Source: Candidatus Peribacteria bacterium (GTDB taxonomy: Bacteria; Patescibacteriota; Gracilibacteria; Peribacterales; Peribacteraceae). Taken from it: a stretch of 64,000 nucleotides of DNA. Each line of letters starts with the position of its first letter. The first letter of the stretch is position 1. Location: positions 82,436-146,435 of the forward strand of contig CP082927.1 in the NCBI GenBank assembly GCA_023038255.1. Direction: 5' to 3'. Shown in pieces: positions 16,350-23,718 of this stretch. The notes under the pieces are model-generated. The model was not told the DNA's origin. It worked only from the letters and a program-made list of their open reading frames with translations, and ran no database searches. The position numbers were made by a program, and so were the translations under genes.

Positions 16350-17366
16350 TTAGACGTTTAAACATTCTTCAGCTGGCTCGTTTGCCTTCACTTCTTTCGT
16401 CTCTGAGACAACCGGTCGCCAGAAACACATCCCCAGGAAAAACCCGATGATGCTGATCGTTGCTACTGGTGTGAACCAGATAGGAACGTGAATGTGGAAG
16501 CTGTCCAGAATCATGACGGCTGCCAGTGTGCCGATTGCATACATAGCCCCGTTTTTCAAATAGGGCAGATTCTGAAAAGCTTTATCGGACGCCCCATTCT
16601 GTTTCTGCTTCTCCAGTTGCCGTTTGACGAGTGCAACGGTGACCTGGCGCACAACAACTGCACCGATCCCGTTTCCAACCAGGATGAGGGGAACGCTCAT
16701 GGTAAATGCGAATGCACCCACGACGCCATCGATCGAGAAGCATAAGTCGATAATTTCCAGATAGAGAATTTTGGAGAGATCCGATCGGTTGCTCTTGCTT
16801 GTCCTCAGCTCCTCCTCCACCTTTTCTGCGTGCTCTTTGAAACCGTGAGACAGGAAGAACGCAGTCGACCCCACCATTGCGCTGAACGCCAGCATAGGAT
16901 TGTGGTGCACTGCGTGCCACGTGATAACCGTCAGTGCGACTGATGCAATGAGGTAAAACCATGTTGCTTGCCGGAGCAGGAATGCCTCACCCCACACGCC
17001 ATAGGCCTTTTCTTCACGGAACAGCCAATCCAGGAACAGGAGGAGAAGAAATACACCCCCGCCACAGAGGAGAAGTGGAGCCGCTTCTTTCACTGCATGA
17101 GCTGCGGCAGCATCCCCCTGAAATGTTGCCTTGATCGCTTCCACTGGGCCAAGTCCGGGCGTTGCCATCCACACAATGACTGTCGGCAACAGGCCCCGGA
17201 CAACGAAGACCGCGAAAATGATTCCCCAAAATAAGAACCACTTGCGCCCCTTGTCACTCATTGTTACCAGGATGTCGGCATTCACTACTGCATTGTCCAA
17301 GCTTGAGACAATCTCAAACAGACAAAGTCCCACAACAATCAGAGCCATCATTTCCCAACCCATCAT
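16350..17366 (-). CDS. DUF475/TerC-like polytopic membrane protein
   Basis: 338 residues with about eight or nine hydrophobic segments. Two related halves carry the acidic signatures SSLDNAVVNA (first segment) and DLCFSIDGVVGAFAF (later), typical of the TerC/DUF475 group and thought to line a metal-ion path. Family members are linked to manganese or tellurite handling, but the substrate here is unknown. The ATG at 17366 has a good Shine-Dalgarno (AGGGAG, 7 nt away); an upstream frame to 17423 would cross the hairpin leader. A TTGACA promoter at 17498 and a structured leader of about 97 nt precede it, and it ends at a strong terminator. It appears monocistronic. Confidence 0.85.
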   Translation of the reverse strand: MMGWEMMALIVVGLCLFEIVSSLDNAVVNADILVTMSDKGRKWFLFWGIIFAVFVVRGLLPTVIVWMATPGLGPVEAIKATFQGDAAAAHAVKEAAPLLLCGGGVFLLLLFLDWLFREEKAYGVWGEAFLLRQATWFYLIASVALTVITWHAVHHNPMLAFSAMVGSTAFFLSHGFKEHAEKVEEELRTSKSNRSDLSKILYLEIIDLCFSIDGVVGAFAFTMSVPLILVGNGIGAVVVRQVTVALVKRQLEKQKQNGASDKAFQNLPYLKNGAMYAIGTLAAVMILDSFHIHVPIWFTPVATISIIGFFLGMCFWRPVVSETKEVKANEPAEECLNV

Positions 17367-17463
17367 CGCATTTCTCCCTTCAGTATCTGGTATGAAACCG
17401 CCACCATGGCGGTTTTTCTGCATGTGATGTCAAAGATCACACGTCTCTCCACCAAGGAAAGAC
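17367..17463 (-). promoter_or_regulatory. Structured 5' leader with three stacked hairpins upstream of the DUF475 gene
   Basis: On the minus-strand RNA, hairpin 1 spans 17464-17442 (9-bp stem with one U-G pair, loop UUGGU). Hairpin 2 spans 17441-17423 (6-bp perfect stem, 7-nt loop) and directly abuts hairpin 1. Hairpin 3 spans 17415-17395 (8-bp perfect stem, loop AUGGU). The ribosome site AGGGAG lies about 15 nt beyond hairpin 3. The U-G pair is intact only in the minus-strand RNA. The sequence does not match the yybP-ykoY manganese riboswitch core as I know it. Confidence 0.55.
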
Positions 17464-17469
17464 GGGCAT

Positions 17470-17498
17470 CAAATAGAATATTTTAAGAAAAATGTCAA
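17470..17498 (-). promoter_or_regulatory. Promoter of the DUF475 gene
   Basis: A perfect TTGACA (-35) at 17498-17493 and TATTTG (-10) at 17475-17470 are separated by 17 bp. The predicted start near 17463 coincides with the first base of leader hairpin 1. Confidence 0.6.
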
Positions 17499-17541
17499 TG
17501 GTCTAAGAGGCAGTTTTTAAAATCACAAACAACACTAAAAT

Positions 17542-17569
17542 GCAGCCTCCAGTGGAGTATGGAAGCTGC
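17542..17569 (-). terminator. Rho-independent terminator of the 40-residue basic peptide gene
   Basis: On the minus strand GCAGCTTCC (17569-17561) pairs with GGAGGCTGC (17550-17542) through nine base pairs including one G-U. The 10-nt loop and the tail ATTTTAG complete the signal. It lies 7 nt behind the stop codon of the small gene. Confidence 0.65.
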
Positions 17570-17575
17570 GGTGTC

Positions 17576-17698
17576 TCATCGACGGATTGCCACGTGGCAC
17601 ACTCTGCCGATTGTGAAGATCCGGACGCCTGCCGCTTTTTCCAGTGCACGTTTTTCGCGGGCGGTGAGCGTCGGACCCAGACGTTTCGATCGTCCCAT
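17576..17698 (-). CDS. Very small basic protein (40 residues)
   Basis: A 41-codon frame with a strong Shine-Dalgarno (AGGAG, 6-nt spacing) and a terminator immediately behind the stop. It begins MGRSKRLGPTLTAREKRALE and contains KAAGVRIFTIGRV; it carries about eleven Arg/Lys residues against three Glu. Such charge suggests RNA or DNA binding, but no family is recognised. It follows galU on the same strand, separated by 88 nt that contain an inverted repeat. The combination of ribosome site, frame and terminator is what supports it. Confidence 0.6.
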   Translation of the reverse strand: MGRSKRLGPTLTAREKRALEKAAGVRIFTIGRVCHVAIRR

Positions 17699-17726
17699 GT
17701 GAATCTCCTGAATGAAGGCTGATCGA

Positions 17727-17749
17727 TGACGCAACGATGTGCTGCGTCA
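17727..17749. promoter_or_regulatory. Inverted repeat TGACGCA-N9-TGCGTCA upstream of the small basic gene
   Basis: A perfect 7-bp dyad with a 9-bp centre, about 28 bp upstream of the small gene's start codon and 37 bp behind the galU stop. It could be an operator or a hairpin in the galU-downstream transcript. There is no T-run on either side. Confidence 0.45.
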
Positions 17750-17786
17750 AAAGAGAGTAGCGCATATTTGTGTGATGGCTACTGCA

Positions 17787-18614
17787 TTAATTCCCTCCCA
17801 AAAGCATCACGGCCTCCCTATACCCCTCCGGCGTCCCCGTATCAATCCGCTTCCCTTCCACTTCATAGCCGTACACATCCATCTCCGTGAGCTTTGCGAT
17901 CAGTGCATCAATCAGTCTGATTTCTCCTCCGTGCGATGCGCCGACGGTGGGCAGTACATCGAAAATCGAACGCGGGATCAGATACTTTCCGACAATACCG
18001 AGTGTGGATGGTGCATCATCCGGTTGTGGCTTTTCGACAAGAGCCCTCACTTTATTCAGTCGCCCCTCTGACTGGGACATATCGACATCCACAATGCCGT
18101 ACTTGCTCACGCGTTCGCGCGCGACATTCTCCAGACACAGCATCGCCACCTCGCGCGTATGAGGAGCGGCATCGAATGCCTTCGTCAGTTGCTGCAGTCC
18201 GTTCTCTGTGCCGGCAATCAGATCATCGCCAAACAGAATTGCGACCGTGTCGCTCTTTACCCAATCTGCAGCCTGCAAAATCGCGTGGCCGTCGCCGAGC
18301 TGCTGTTCCTGGTAGACCACATGAAAATTCACCTCGTCGTATTTCTGGAGTTCTGTGAGGGCATCCAGCTTGCCCCGTGCTTTCAGTTCCGCTTCGAGGG
18401 ACGGGTTTGAGTAAAAATACTGCGGAATCTGCTCTTTTCCGTGACTGATGATAAAGCAGATATCGCGGATACCCACACTCAGACATTCGTCCACAAGCAG
18501 CGCAATCACGGGCTGATTGCCGATTGGGAGGAGTTCTTTGGGGACGACTTTTGTCCAGGGCAGGAAACGCGTTCCAAGGCCCGCAACCGGTAGAATGGCT
18601 TGAGAAATCTGCAT
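17787..18614 (-). CDS. galU: UTP-glucose-1-phosphate uridylyltransferase
   Basis: Makes UDP-glucose from UTP and glucose-1-phosphate, supplying surface glycan synthesis. The 275 residues contain the nucleotide-binding signature AGLGTRFLPWTKVVPKELLP, the product site YQEQQLGDGHAI, FGDDLIAG, VEKPQ and EVEGKRIDTGTPEGY. Length and motifs are ordinary for bacterial GalU. The ATG at 18614 sits 7 nt behind TACTCT, suggesting a leaderless message. It diverges from the 93-residue gene at 18704. Confidence 0.95.
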   Translation of the reverse strand: MQISQAILPVAGLGTRFLPWTKVVPKELLPIGNQPVIALLVDECLSVGIRDICFIISHGKEQIPQYFYSNPSLEAELKARGKLDALTELQKYDEVNFHVVYQEQQLGDGHAILQAADWVKSDTVAILFGDDLIAGTENGLQQLTKAFDAAPHTREVAMLCLENVARERVSKYGIVDVDMSQSEGRLNKVRALVEKPQPDDAPSTLGIVGKYLIPRSIFDVLPTVGASHGGEIRLIDALIAKLTEMDVYGYEVEGKRIDTGTPEGYREAVMLLGGN

Positions 18615-18644
18615 CTGCCATAGAGTACCCTAAACAGGTCTGTT

Positions 18645-18673
18645 TTGACAAAATATTCGATTTCCCCTACAAT
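18645..18673 (+). promoter_or_regulatory. Near-consensus sigma-70-type promoter for the coiled-coil protein gene
   Basis: TTGACA (18645-18650) and TACAAT (18668-18673) are separated by exactly 17 bp. The predicted start near 18680 gives a leader of about 24 nt to the ATG at 18704. This is the closest match to consensus in the window. Confidence 0.8.
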
Positions 18674-18703
18674 GGGGTACGAACACACATTCCCACCCTC
18701 ATT

Positions 18704-18985
18704 ATGAGATCAGCTGTTACGGACGACGTCGCTATTAAAATGACGGCCAAAGATTGGAAGACACTTGAAGAAGTGTTGAAGCTCGAACAGGCTCTGCTCA
18801 AAATGCGCGGACAGAAATTGGAAAAAGAACAGAAGCGTAAAGCGAAGGAAGACGCGACGCTTTTCAAGCGCCTCCTCAACGATCCGAAAGCTGCCAAAAC
18901 AATCGAACACTGTTTCGGTGATGCAGCGGTGTTGAAGAGCATGCGCGCATTCCATGCTGAGGTGATGAAGAAGCTGGTTGCGTGA
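18704..18985 (+). CDS. Hypothetical small helical protein
   Basis: 93 residues starting MRSAVTDDVAIKMTAKDWKT and continuing into a charged, probably coiled-coil segment (KLEQALLKMRGQKLEKEQKR) and a C-terminal helix. It is basic overall, with no signal or membrane segment. The ATG at 18704 is chosen because a near-consensus promoter (TTGACA-17-TACAAT) ends 30 nt upstream; an earlier in-frame start at 18524 would lie inside divergent galU. Such a strong promoter suggests high expression. No family is recognised. Confidence 0.7.
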   Translation: MRSAVTDDVAIKMTAKDWKTLEEVLKLEQALLKMRGQKLEKEQKRKAKEDATLFKRLLNDPKAAKTIEHCFGDAAVLKSMRAFHAEVMKKLVA

Positions 18986-18986
18986 T

Positions 18987-19020
18987 GGGTTATTGGGGTA
19001 TTGGTAATTGGTTATTGGGA
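18987..19020. repeat. TTATTGG/GGTAATTGG word repeat behind the 93-residue gene
   Basis: It consists of GGGTTATTGGGG, TATTGGTAATTGG and TTATTGGG in direct orientation, the same words as in the inverted element at 7202-7283. It begins 2 nt after the stop codon. Confidence 0.55.
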
Positions 19021-19061
19021 CGATTGTTTTGTGTGTGATTTGTCGGGTGTTTTTGCATATC

Positions 19062-19092
19062 AAAAAAATGCCTACCCTTATTCAGGATAGGC
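19062..19092 (-). terminator. Rho-independent terminator of the gene at 19124
   Basis: On the minus strand GCCTATCCT (19092-19084) pairs with AGGGTAGGC (19078-19070) around a 5-nt loop, followed by ATTTTTTTG. There is a single G-U pair in the 9-bp stem. Confidence 0.8.
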
Positions 19093-19123
19093 GGACACGT
19101 TATGCAACTGCACAACAGGTGTG

Positions 19124-19375
19124 TTACGTGCCGGCATTTTTGCCGGCCTCGAACATACTGACAAACAGCTCACCGATCTCATCCTCAGGCATGCAGCCAT
19201 TCAGATGGGCCAGCCCTGTCAGCATTTGTGACAGTACGCCATCGAGCTCGAGAGGGACGACCTGCACAGGCGTGCCGCGCTTATCCTCTTTATCCAGATC
19301 CGGATAGAAGTAGGTTAATCGCATGGAGTGCGGGTCGTCTGGTACTGTCAGAAAAACTTTAAATCCGGGCTTCAT
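19124..19375 (-). CDS. Hypothetical protein, 83 residues
   Basis: Starts MKPGFKVFLTVPDDPHSMRL and ends with an acidic helical part (EIGELFVSMFEAGKNAGT). No membrane segment or known motif is visible. The ATG at 19375 is favoured over a TTG at 19390 because GAAGGA lies 7 nt upstream of it. A strong terminator follows 32 nt after the stop, so this is a self-contained unit. Confidence 0.65.
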   Translation of the reverse strand: MKPGFKVFLTVPDDPHSMRLTYFYPDLDKEDKRGTPVQVVPLELDGVLSQMLTGLAHLNGCMPEDEIGELFVSMFEAGKNAGT

Positions 19376-19461
19376 GAAAGGGTCCTTCAAAGAACGGGTG
19401 ACGGATACGTAACACGGTTACGATAACACGATATTGCAAAATGTAAAGTAAACACAACGCT

Positions 19462-20229
19462 TTAGCGACTTGTCACCTGCGGGAACAAAATCGCCTCACC
19501 GTTTGTGATGGTGACGGTTTCCAGTGCTGCCTGCAATTCTGTTTGCAGAGCCGCGGCGTCAGACGCTGTGAATTCTTCAATCGATCCTTCCGGATAATTT
19601 GAGAACTGTGACTGCCCGATGCGTGTGCGGAATTCGTAGCATGCATTGCTGAGTGCAAGGCGGTAGACGCGGTCCTGTGCCACGTGACCCATCGCAGCAT
19701 CGCCAAGTGAGGCAAAGACGCTGGTGGTGTATCCCTCGCTGTCACGCACCACAGGCGTGAGATTGCTGTAGCCGCTCGGCTGTGTGTTCAGACAGGCGGT
19801 ACCGGTTGTCAGGTCAGTCCGTTTTACAATCCCGATACCCGCACTTGCAAAATTGGTGCCTGCATAGTCAGCAGCGTTGTAGTACAGACAGTAGTCGTAT
19901 CCTTCCTCGCACGGTGGAATATAGGACGTGATAACCAGTTGTTCGGGCTTCACCGCAATACCGAACTCAGACGGGACAGAGAATGTAATGGTGCCGTCAG
20001 ATACAGTCTGGATGAGTGTGGAGCCGGATAAAGATGTCTGACCCGGGCACGGGGCGAATTCACAACGAGGACCTTGTCTGCCGACGTACGATCCGTCCGG
20101 ACAGAGTTTCGCTTCCATTGCGCAGGCAATGTCATCACCGGAACCTGTGTCATTGTTTGCAGGCGGCATGGCTGTACAGCCGGCAAGGAAAACAGCGCCA
20201 AGCAAAAGAGGGAGTCGGAGGGTGTGCAT
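19462..20229 (-). CDS. Predicted lipoprotein of unknown function
   Basis: 255 residues. The N-terminus MHTLRLPLLLGAVFLAGCTA is a lipoprotein signal peptide with lipobox LAGC, so the mature protein would be anchored to the membrane from Cys18. A short cysteine-rich segment follows (CPDGSYVGRQGPRCEFAPCP). The rest (VSDGTITFSVPSEFGIAVKP onward) looks like an extracellular beta-rich domain. The second ATG (20229) is preferred because TAGTCT ends 7 nt upstream and it gives a normal signal peptide. Confidence 0.75.
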   Translation of the reverse strand: MHTLRLPLLLGAVFLAGCTAMPPANNDTGSGDDIACAMEAKLCPDGSYVGRQGPRCEFAPCPGQTSLSGSTLIQTVSDGTITFSVPSEFGIAVKPEQLVITSYIPPCEEGYDYCLYYNAADYAGTNFASAGIGIVKRTDLTTGTACLNTQPSGYSNLTPVVRDSEGYTTSVFASLGDAAMGHVAQDRVYRLALSNACYEFRTRIGQSQFSNYPEGSIEEFTASDAAALQTELQAALETVTITNGEAILFPQVTSR

Positions 20230-20273
20230 ACACATAAGACTACCGATGGGGTGTTGCTCTTACAAAGAAATGG

Positions 20274-20741
20274 TCAGACCTCATTGATTCTCACAATCTT
20301 TACACGCTCCTCTTTCGGAATGAGAATCTTCAGAATGCATTCTTTGTTGAAGGTCGCTTTTATTTTCTTCGGATCAATCGTAAACGGCAGCGTGACGCTG
20401 CGGCTGAATTCGCCCCAGAAACATTCCTGCAGGTAATACTGATCCGTCGGAATGCTGTCCCCCTGCTGGCGGTTGCCACGGATGGTGATAACGTTATCCG
20501 TCACTTCAATATCAATGTCTGAGAGCTTTACACCGGCAATCGGTGCCTTGATGATGTAGTAGTTATCAAACTCGTAAATATCGACCGCCACATGCCCCGC
20601 TGAGCGACCTGTCGGCTTTGTCTGGCCAAAAGCAGGAAGAGGTGCCGGCGTCTCTGCAAAAATATTTTCCTCCGGGGTCGGCGTCTCCTGCTCCTGTCCG
20701 AGCGATGAAAAGATGCCGTGAAATGGGAACTGAGAAGACAT
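20274..20741 (-). CDS. Small heat-shock protein (Hsp20/alpha-crystallin family)
   Basis: ATP-independent holdase chaperone of 155 residues. The alpha-crystallin domain runs from about residue 45 (VAVDIYEFDNYYIIKAPIAG) through ITIRGNRQ and GEFSRSVTLPFTIDPKKIKA to the closing ILKILIPK. The C-terminal IXI-like anchor appears as VKIVRI. Expression from the ATG at 20741 probably uses TAGAAT at 20757-20752, 10 nt upstream, and AGGGTG lies in the gap. An XRE-type regulator is encoded divergently 240 bp away and might control it (inference). Confidence 0.93.
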   Translation of the reverse strand: MSSQFPFHGIFSSLGQEQETPTPEENIFAETPAPLPAFGQTKPTGRSAGHVAVDIYEFDNYYIIKAPIAGVKLSDIDIEVTDNVITIRGNRQQGDSIPTDQYYLQECFWGEFSRSVTLPFTIDPKKIKATFNKECILKILIPKEERVKIVRINEV

Positions 20742-20904
20742 TATTCACCCTATTCTATCGCGGACTTCATTCAAACGGCAAAAAGCTGATGTGGCGAACA
20801 TGGAAAACTGTGAGCTGATGCATTCGCGAACACATTTTTTGTTTCATCGTACGGGCATACATGAAGAACGTATTGTGCCTCTGCAAAAATCGCGGGAAAT
20901 AGTC

Positions 20905-20932
20905 TTGCACCGCTCACGATGGTCAGTAGAAT
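20905..20932 (+). promoter_or_regulatory. Candidate promoter of the XRE regulator
   Basis: TTGCAC (20905-20910) and TAGAAT (20927-20932) are separated by 16 bp. The predicted start is near 20939, about 43 nt before the ATG at 20982. Confidence 0.45.
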
Positions 20933-20981
20933 TGCGCTCTCAATTTGCTAAGTGTACTATTCATCGCTCCCCCAACCTTCC

Positions 20982-21206
20982 ATGTCTACTGTCCAACTCC
21001 TCAACTACATCCGGAAGCTCCGCTTCGAACACGGTATGACGCAGGAAGAGCTGGCACTCCGCACCGGAGTCAGCCGTCAGACCATCATGTCCATCGAGCG
21101 CGGACAGACAAATCCGTCCGTTCTCCTTGCGTACAAAATCGCCGCAGCATTCAGTGTGCCCATCACGAGCGTGTTTGATATGGAGGGACGCCTGGCACCG
21201 GTATAA
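20982..21206 (+). CDS. XRE-family helix-turn-helix regulator
   Basis: A 74-residue single-domain DNA-binding protein. The Cro/C1-type HTH covers nearly all of it: LNYIRKLRFEHGMTQEELAL, then GVSRQTIMSIERGQTNPSVL with the recognition helix, then AYKIAAAFSVPITSVF. This is the compact type related to YozG/SinR-like repressors. The ATG at 20982 gives the usual N-terminus. It is transcribed away from hsp20, has its own candidate promoter and ends at a clear terminator. Confidence 0.92.
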   Translation: MSTVQLLNYIRKLRFEHGMTQEELALRTGVSRQTIMSIERGQTNPSVLLAYKIAAAFSVPITSVFDMEGRLAPV

Positions 21207-21230
21207 ATCACTGCCTCATCGCGAATAACA

Positions 21231-21266
21231 AAAGAACGATAACCGCAGGGTCATCGTTCTTTTTTT
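21231..21266 (+). terminator. Rho-independent terminator of the XRE gene
   Basis: AAAGAACGAT (21231-21240) pairs perfectly with ATCGTTCTTT (21253-21262) across a 12-nt loop, and the T-run extends to 21266. Confidence 0.88.
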
Positions 21267-21299
21267 GCCGTGGACTGGAAGAGGGTCAGTGCGAGTATG

Positions 21300-21782
21300 T
21301 TACTTCTCGTACTTGATCCAGAGATTGCCAGACTTGCTTTCCTGCCACAGCAGGATCAGTCCGCCGCTATTCCACACAAACCCGTTTTCCATATCGCCTT
21401 CATGCAATCCTTTGGGCAAAAGCAAACAGAGATGTGCGCTGGTCAGCGGGAGCCAGCGGTAGTCCCGGAAAGCGGGAATGCAATCGTAGCCCTGGGGCTC
21501 GCTGCGGGTTTTCCAATTGTGGCCGGTTTGCACGATGACGTCTGGTGCGAGGTTGAATGTGATCTTATCCATGCCATCGGTCAGCAGGTCATCGACGGAG
21601 GTCACTTCAAAAGGGTGTCTGCCTTTCTGTACCTCGAAGAAAAATGTCTTCGTGAATGCGATATCTGCAATGCGGATACCGTGGCCAGGTGGGGGGTTCC
21701 TGTAGAAACTCTTCTTCGGTGACCTGAGTTCGTGCTTGAGAGTAATGGTTTGCAAGAGTGCGGGTGCAGCAGTTTGGGTCAT
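21300..21782 (-). CDS. Hypothetical protein with strong ribosome-binding site
   Basis: 160 residues starting MTQTAAPALLQTITLKHELR. The body has many aromatic residues (AFTKTFFFEVQKGRHPFEV, GGLILLWQ) and looks like a compact beta-rich cytoplasmic domain; no signal peptide is present. The ATG at 21782 is selected over upstream starts (21803, 21824) because GGAGG lies 10 nt before it. I do not recognise the family. Confidence 0.7.
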   Translation of the reverse strand: MTQTAAPALLQTITLKHELRSPKKSFYRNPPPGHGIRIADIAFTKTFFFEVQKGRHPFEVTSVDDLLTDGMDKITFNLAPDVIVQTGHNWKTRSEPQGYDCIPAFRDYRWLPLTSAHLCLLLPKGLHEGDMENGFVWNSGGLILLWQESKSGNLWIKYEK

Positions 21783-21924
21783 GATAATAGTCCTCCACGG
21801 CATGCACGCTTTCCCCTGAGACATGGTGTCCAGAGTATGAAAAAGCGCGCGTGGATGGAGGAATGGGTGATGTAAAGGGGCGGTGGCGGATTATAGGATA
21901 TTTTCCTGTGATGTATAGATGGGA

Positions 21925-22010
21925 GGTTGCCGAGGTGTCCGACGTGGGAAAAGGGACCGATGTAGGCTAAATAACCTCGGTCCCTTCGGTCCCTTTTGTC
22001 ACCTTGGCTA
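21925..22010. repeat. Intergenic repeat of GGTCCCTT / AAGGGACCGA words
   Basis: AAAGGGACCGA (about 21954-21964) faces two tandem copies of CGGTCCCTT (about 21980-21997), so alternative stems can form. Related GGTGTCC and CCGAGGTG words lie upstream. It occupies the space upstream of the 160-residue gene and behind recJ. Confidence 0.5.
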
Positions 22011-23615
22011 CCTTATCCTCGCGTCAACCAAAAACAGCTGCGGGGTCATTTTGCCATTCCACGTATCCATCCCGATACGACAGACAATATCGAGGGGCTG
22101 GAACACGTCTCCAATCAGATCCCCCATTCCAAAGCCGATCAGTTTACAGTGCCCGACTGTGGCGGAGAGATGTTTGCCGTCGCTTCCGACACGTCGTGCA
22201 TTCTGGAGCTGGACTGCGGGGAGCAGGAAGAGCGGCTCCTGATTGCCCTGACCGTACGGTTCGAGTTGCTGGAGTGAAAGGACGAGGCGCGTGTTGATGG
22301 ACATCACATCAATCACGGCATCGATGTGCAGACCCGGGAGTAAATCATCCGGATTGGTGTGCGCACGGACATCTGCATTCAATGCTGCTGCAATCGCATC
22401 GAAATTCCTGAGGGCAAACGAACAACCCGCCGCCTGTGCGTGTCCGCCGAAATCCATCAGGAGATGGGCAATGCGTTCCAGTCCTTCGACAATGTTATAC
22501 GACGGACAACTGCGCAGACTTGCGACGCATGTATCTCCTGTCACTGCCGCCGCCATCGATGGTCTTCCAAAACGCTCAGACAGTTTTCCGGAAATCAGTC
22601 CGACAATACCCGGCGTGTACGACGCATCGGCGACAGCCAAAAACGCGGGCGTGTTTTCATCTAACGTCTCCCCGATAGTGTGCAGTGCATGCTCAATACA
22701 GCGCGCAGTTTCATCCTGTCGATTGCTGTTGAGTGTTTCCAGATGCGACAGTGCATTGCCACCATCCAAGAGTGCCGTGAGTGCGAGCGTCGGATCATCC
22801 ATGCGACCGGCGGCATTGATGCGTGGCGCAATGCGGAATGCAATGTCAGTGGAGGCAAGCGGCTTTCCGTTCCCGATGGTATTGACCAGATGCTTGAGCG
22901 GCCCTTCCGGCAGACGCTGCAGTGCGCGCAGTCCTTCCTGCACCAGCTTCCGGTTTTTTCCGCCGAGCGGCACAAGATCCGCAACGGTACCGAAAAGCGC
23001 CAGGCTCAGATCGATATCCCGCTCCACCCACGGTGCTCCTTCATATGCAGAGATGAAGAGAAAAACAACGCCGGCTGCAGACGGGTGCGGTGCGGGGAAA
23101 TTCGTTGCAAGATCCGGATGCAGCACCGCGTACGCATCGGGGGGTTGCTGCATGTGATGGTGATCCAGAATGATTACATCGATATTTTTTTCTGTCGCAT
23201 TCTTCAGTGCATCGTGTGCGGTGACACCTGTGTCCACTGTCAGAATGAGTGACACTTTCTGCTCGGCAAATTCTGCAATATGTTTCTCGCGCATGCCGTA
23301 TCCGTCGTGCACGCGGTGCGGCAGACGCACAATCGGCTCTATTCCATGTCGCCGGAAAAAACGTACCATCTGCGCTGTGGCTGTCACGCCGTCACAATCA
23401 TAATCTCCGAAAATTGCCACGGTTTCCCGTGCATCAATCGCTGCGTGCACGCGGGCAATTGCTTTCGCTGTATCCGGAAAGACACCGGCATCGTCCCAGT
23501 GCAGTGTCTCCACATCATTGAGTGCTGTGAGACGTTCGAGAATGAACGTCTCTATGTCACGCTTTGAGTCTGTAACGTGCCATTGTTTTCCCTGCAAAGA
23601 AACCTCAGTCTGCAT
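22008..23615 (-). CDS. recJ: Single-stranded-DNA-specific exonuclease RecJ
   Basis: A 5'-3' single-strand exonuclease of recombination and mismatch repair. The DHH phosphoesterase motifs are present: IFGDYDCDGVTATAQ, LTVDTGVTAHDAL, ILDHHHMQQ and FGTVADLVPL. They are followed by RINAAGRMDDP, the DHHA1 signature GGHAQAAGCSF and a C-terminal OB-like domain. At 535 residues it is near the short end of the family. The ATG at 23615 follows TAGCGT by 6 nt, a candidate leaderless start. Confidence 0.94.
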   Translation of the reverse strand: MQTEVSLQGKQWHVTDSKRDIETFILERLTALNDVETLHWDDAGVFPDTAKAIARVHAAIDARETVAIFGDYDCDGVTATAQMVRFFRRHGIEPIVRLPHRVHDGYGMREKHIAEFAEQKVSLILTVDTGVTAHDALKNATEKNIDVIILDHHHMQQPPDAYAVLHPDLATNFPAPHPSAAGVVFLFISAYEGAPWVERDIDLSLALFGTVADLVPLGGKNRKLVQEGLRALQRLPEGPLKHLVNTIGNGKPLASTDIAFRIAPRINAAGRMDDPTLALTALLDGGNALSHLETLNSNRQDETARCIEHALHTIGETLDENTPAFLAVADASYTPGIVGLISGKLSERFGRPSMAAAVTGDTCVASLRSCPSYNIVEGLERIAHLLMDFGGHAQAAGCSFALRNFDAIAAALNADVRAHTNPDDLLPGLHIDAVIDVMSINTRLVLSLQQLEPYGQGNQEPLFLLPAVQLQNARRVGSDGKHLSATVGHCKLIGFGMGDLIGDVFQPLDIVCRIGMDTWNGKMTPQLFLVDARIR

Positions 23616-23679
23616 GGAGCCACGCTACCAGAAGACGCGGCAGCATGCGAAAAAAAGCGCACGGTCATACACCCTGACG

Positions 23680-23718
23680 GGAAATTCGAAATCCGAAACT
23701 CGCAATCCGGTTTCGGGC
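23680..23718. repeat. ATTCGAAATCCGAAACTCG-type intergenic element
   Basis: Short overlapping words of the form ATTCGAAATCC, CCGAAACTCG and GCAATCCGG lie directly behind the stop of the gene at 23719. They resemble the element at 9413-9490 and the stretch at 53322-53351. Confidence 0.4.

Noticed and set aside
17367-17463. yybP-ykoY manganese riboswitch upstream of a TerC-like gene
   Set aside because: The conserved core sequences I know for this riboswitch are not present; only three simple hairpins are seen.
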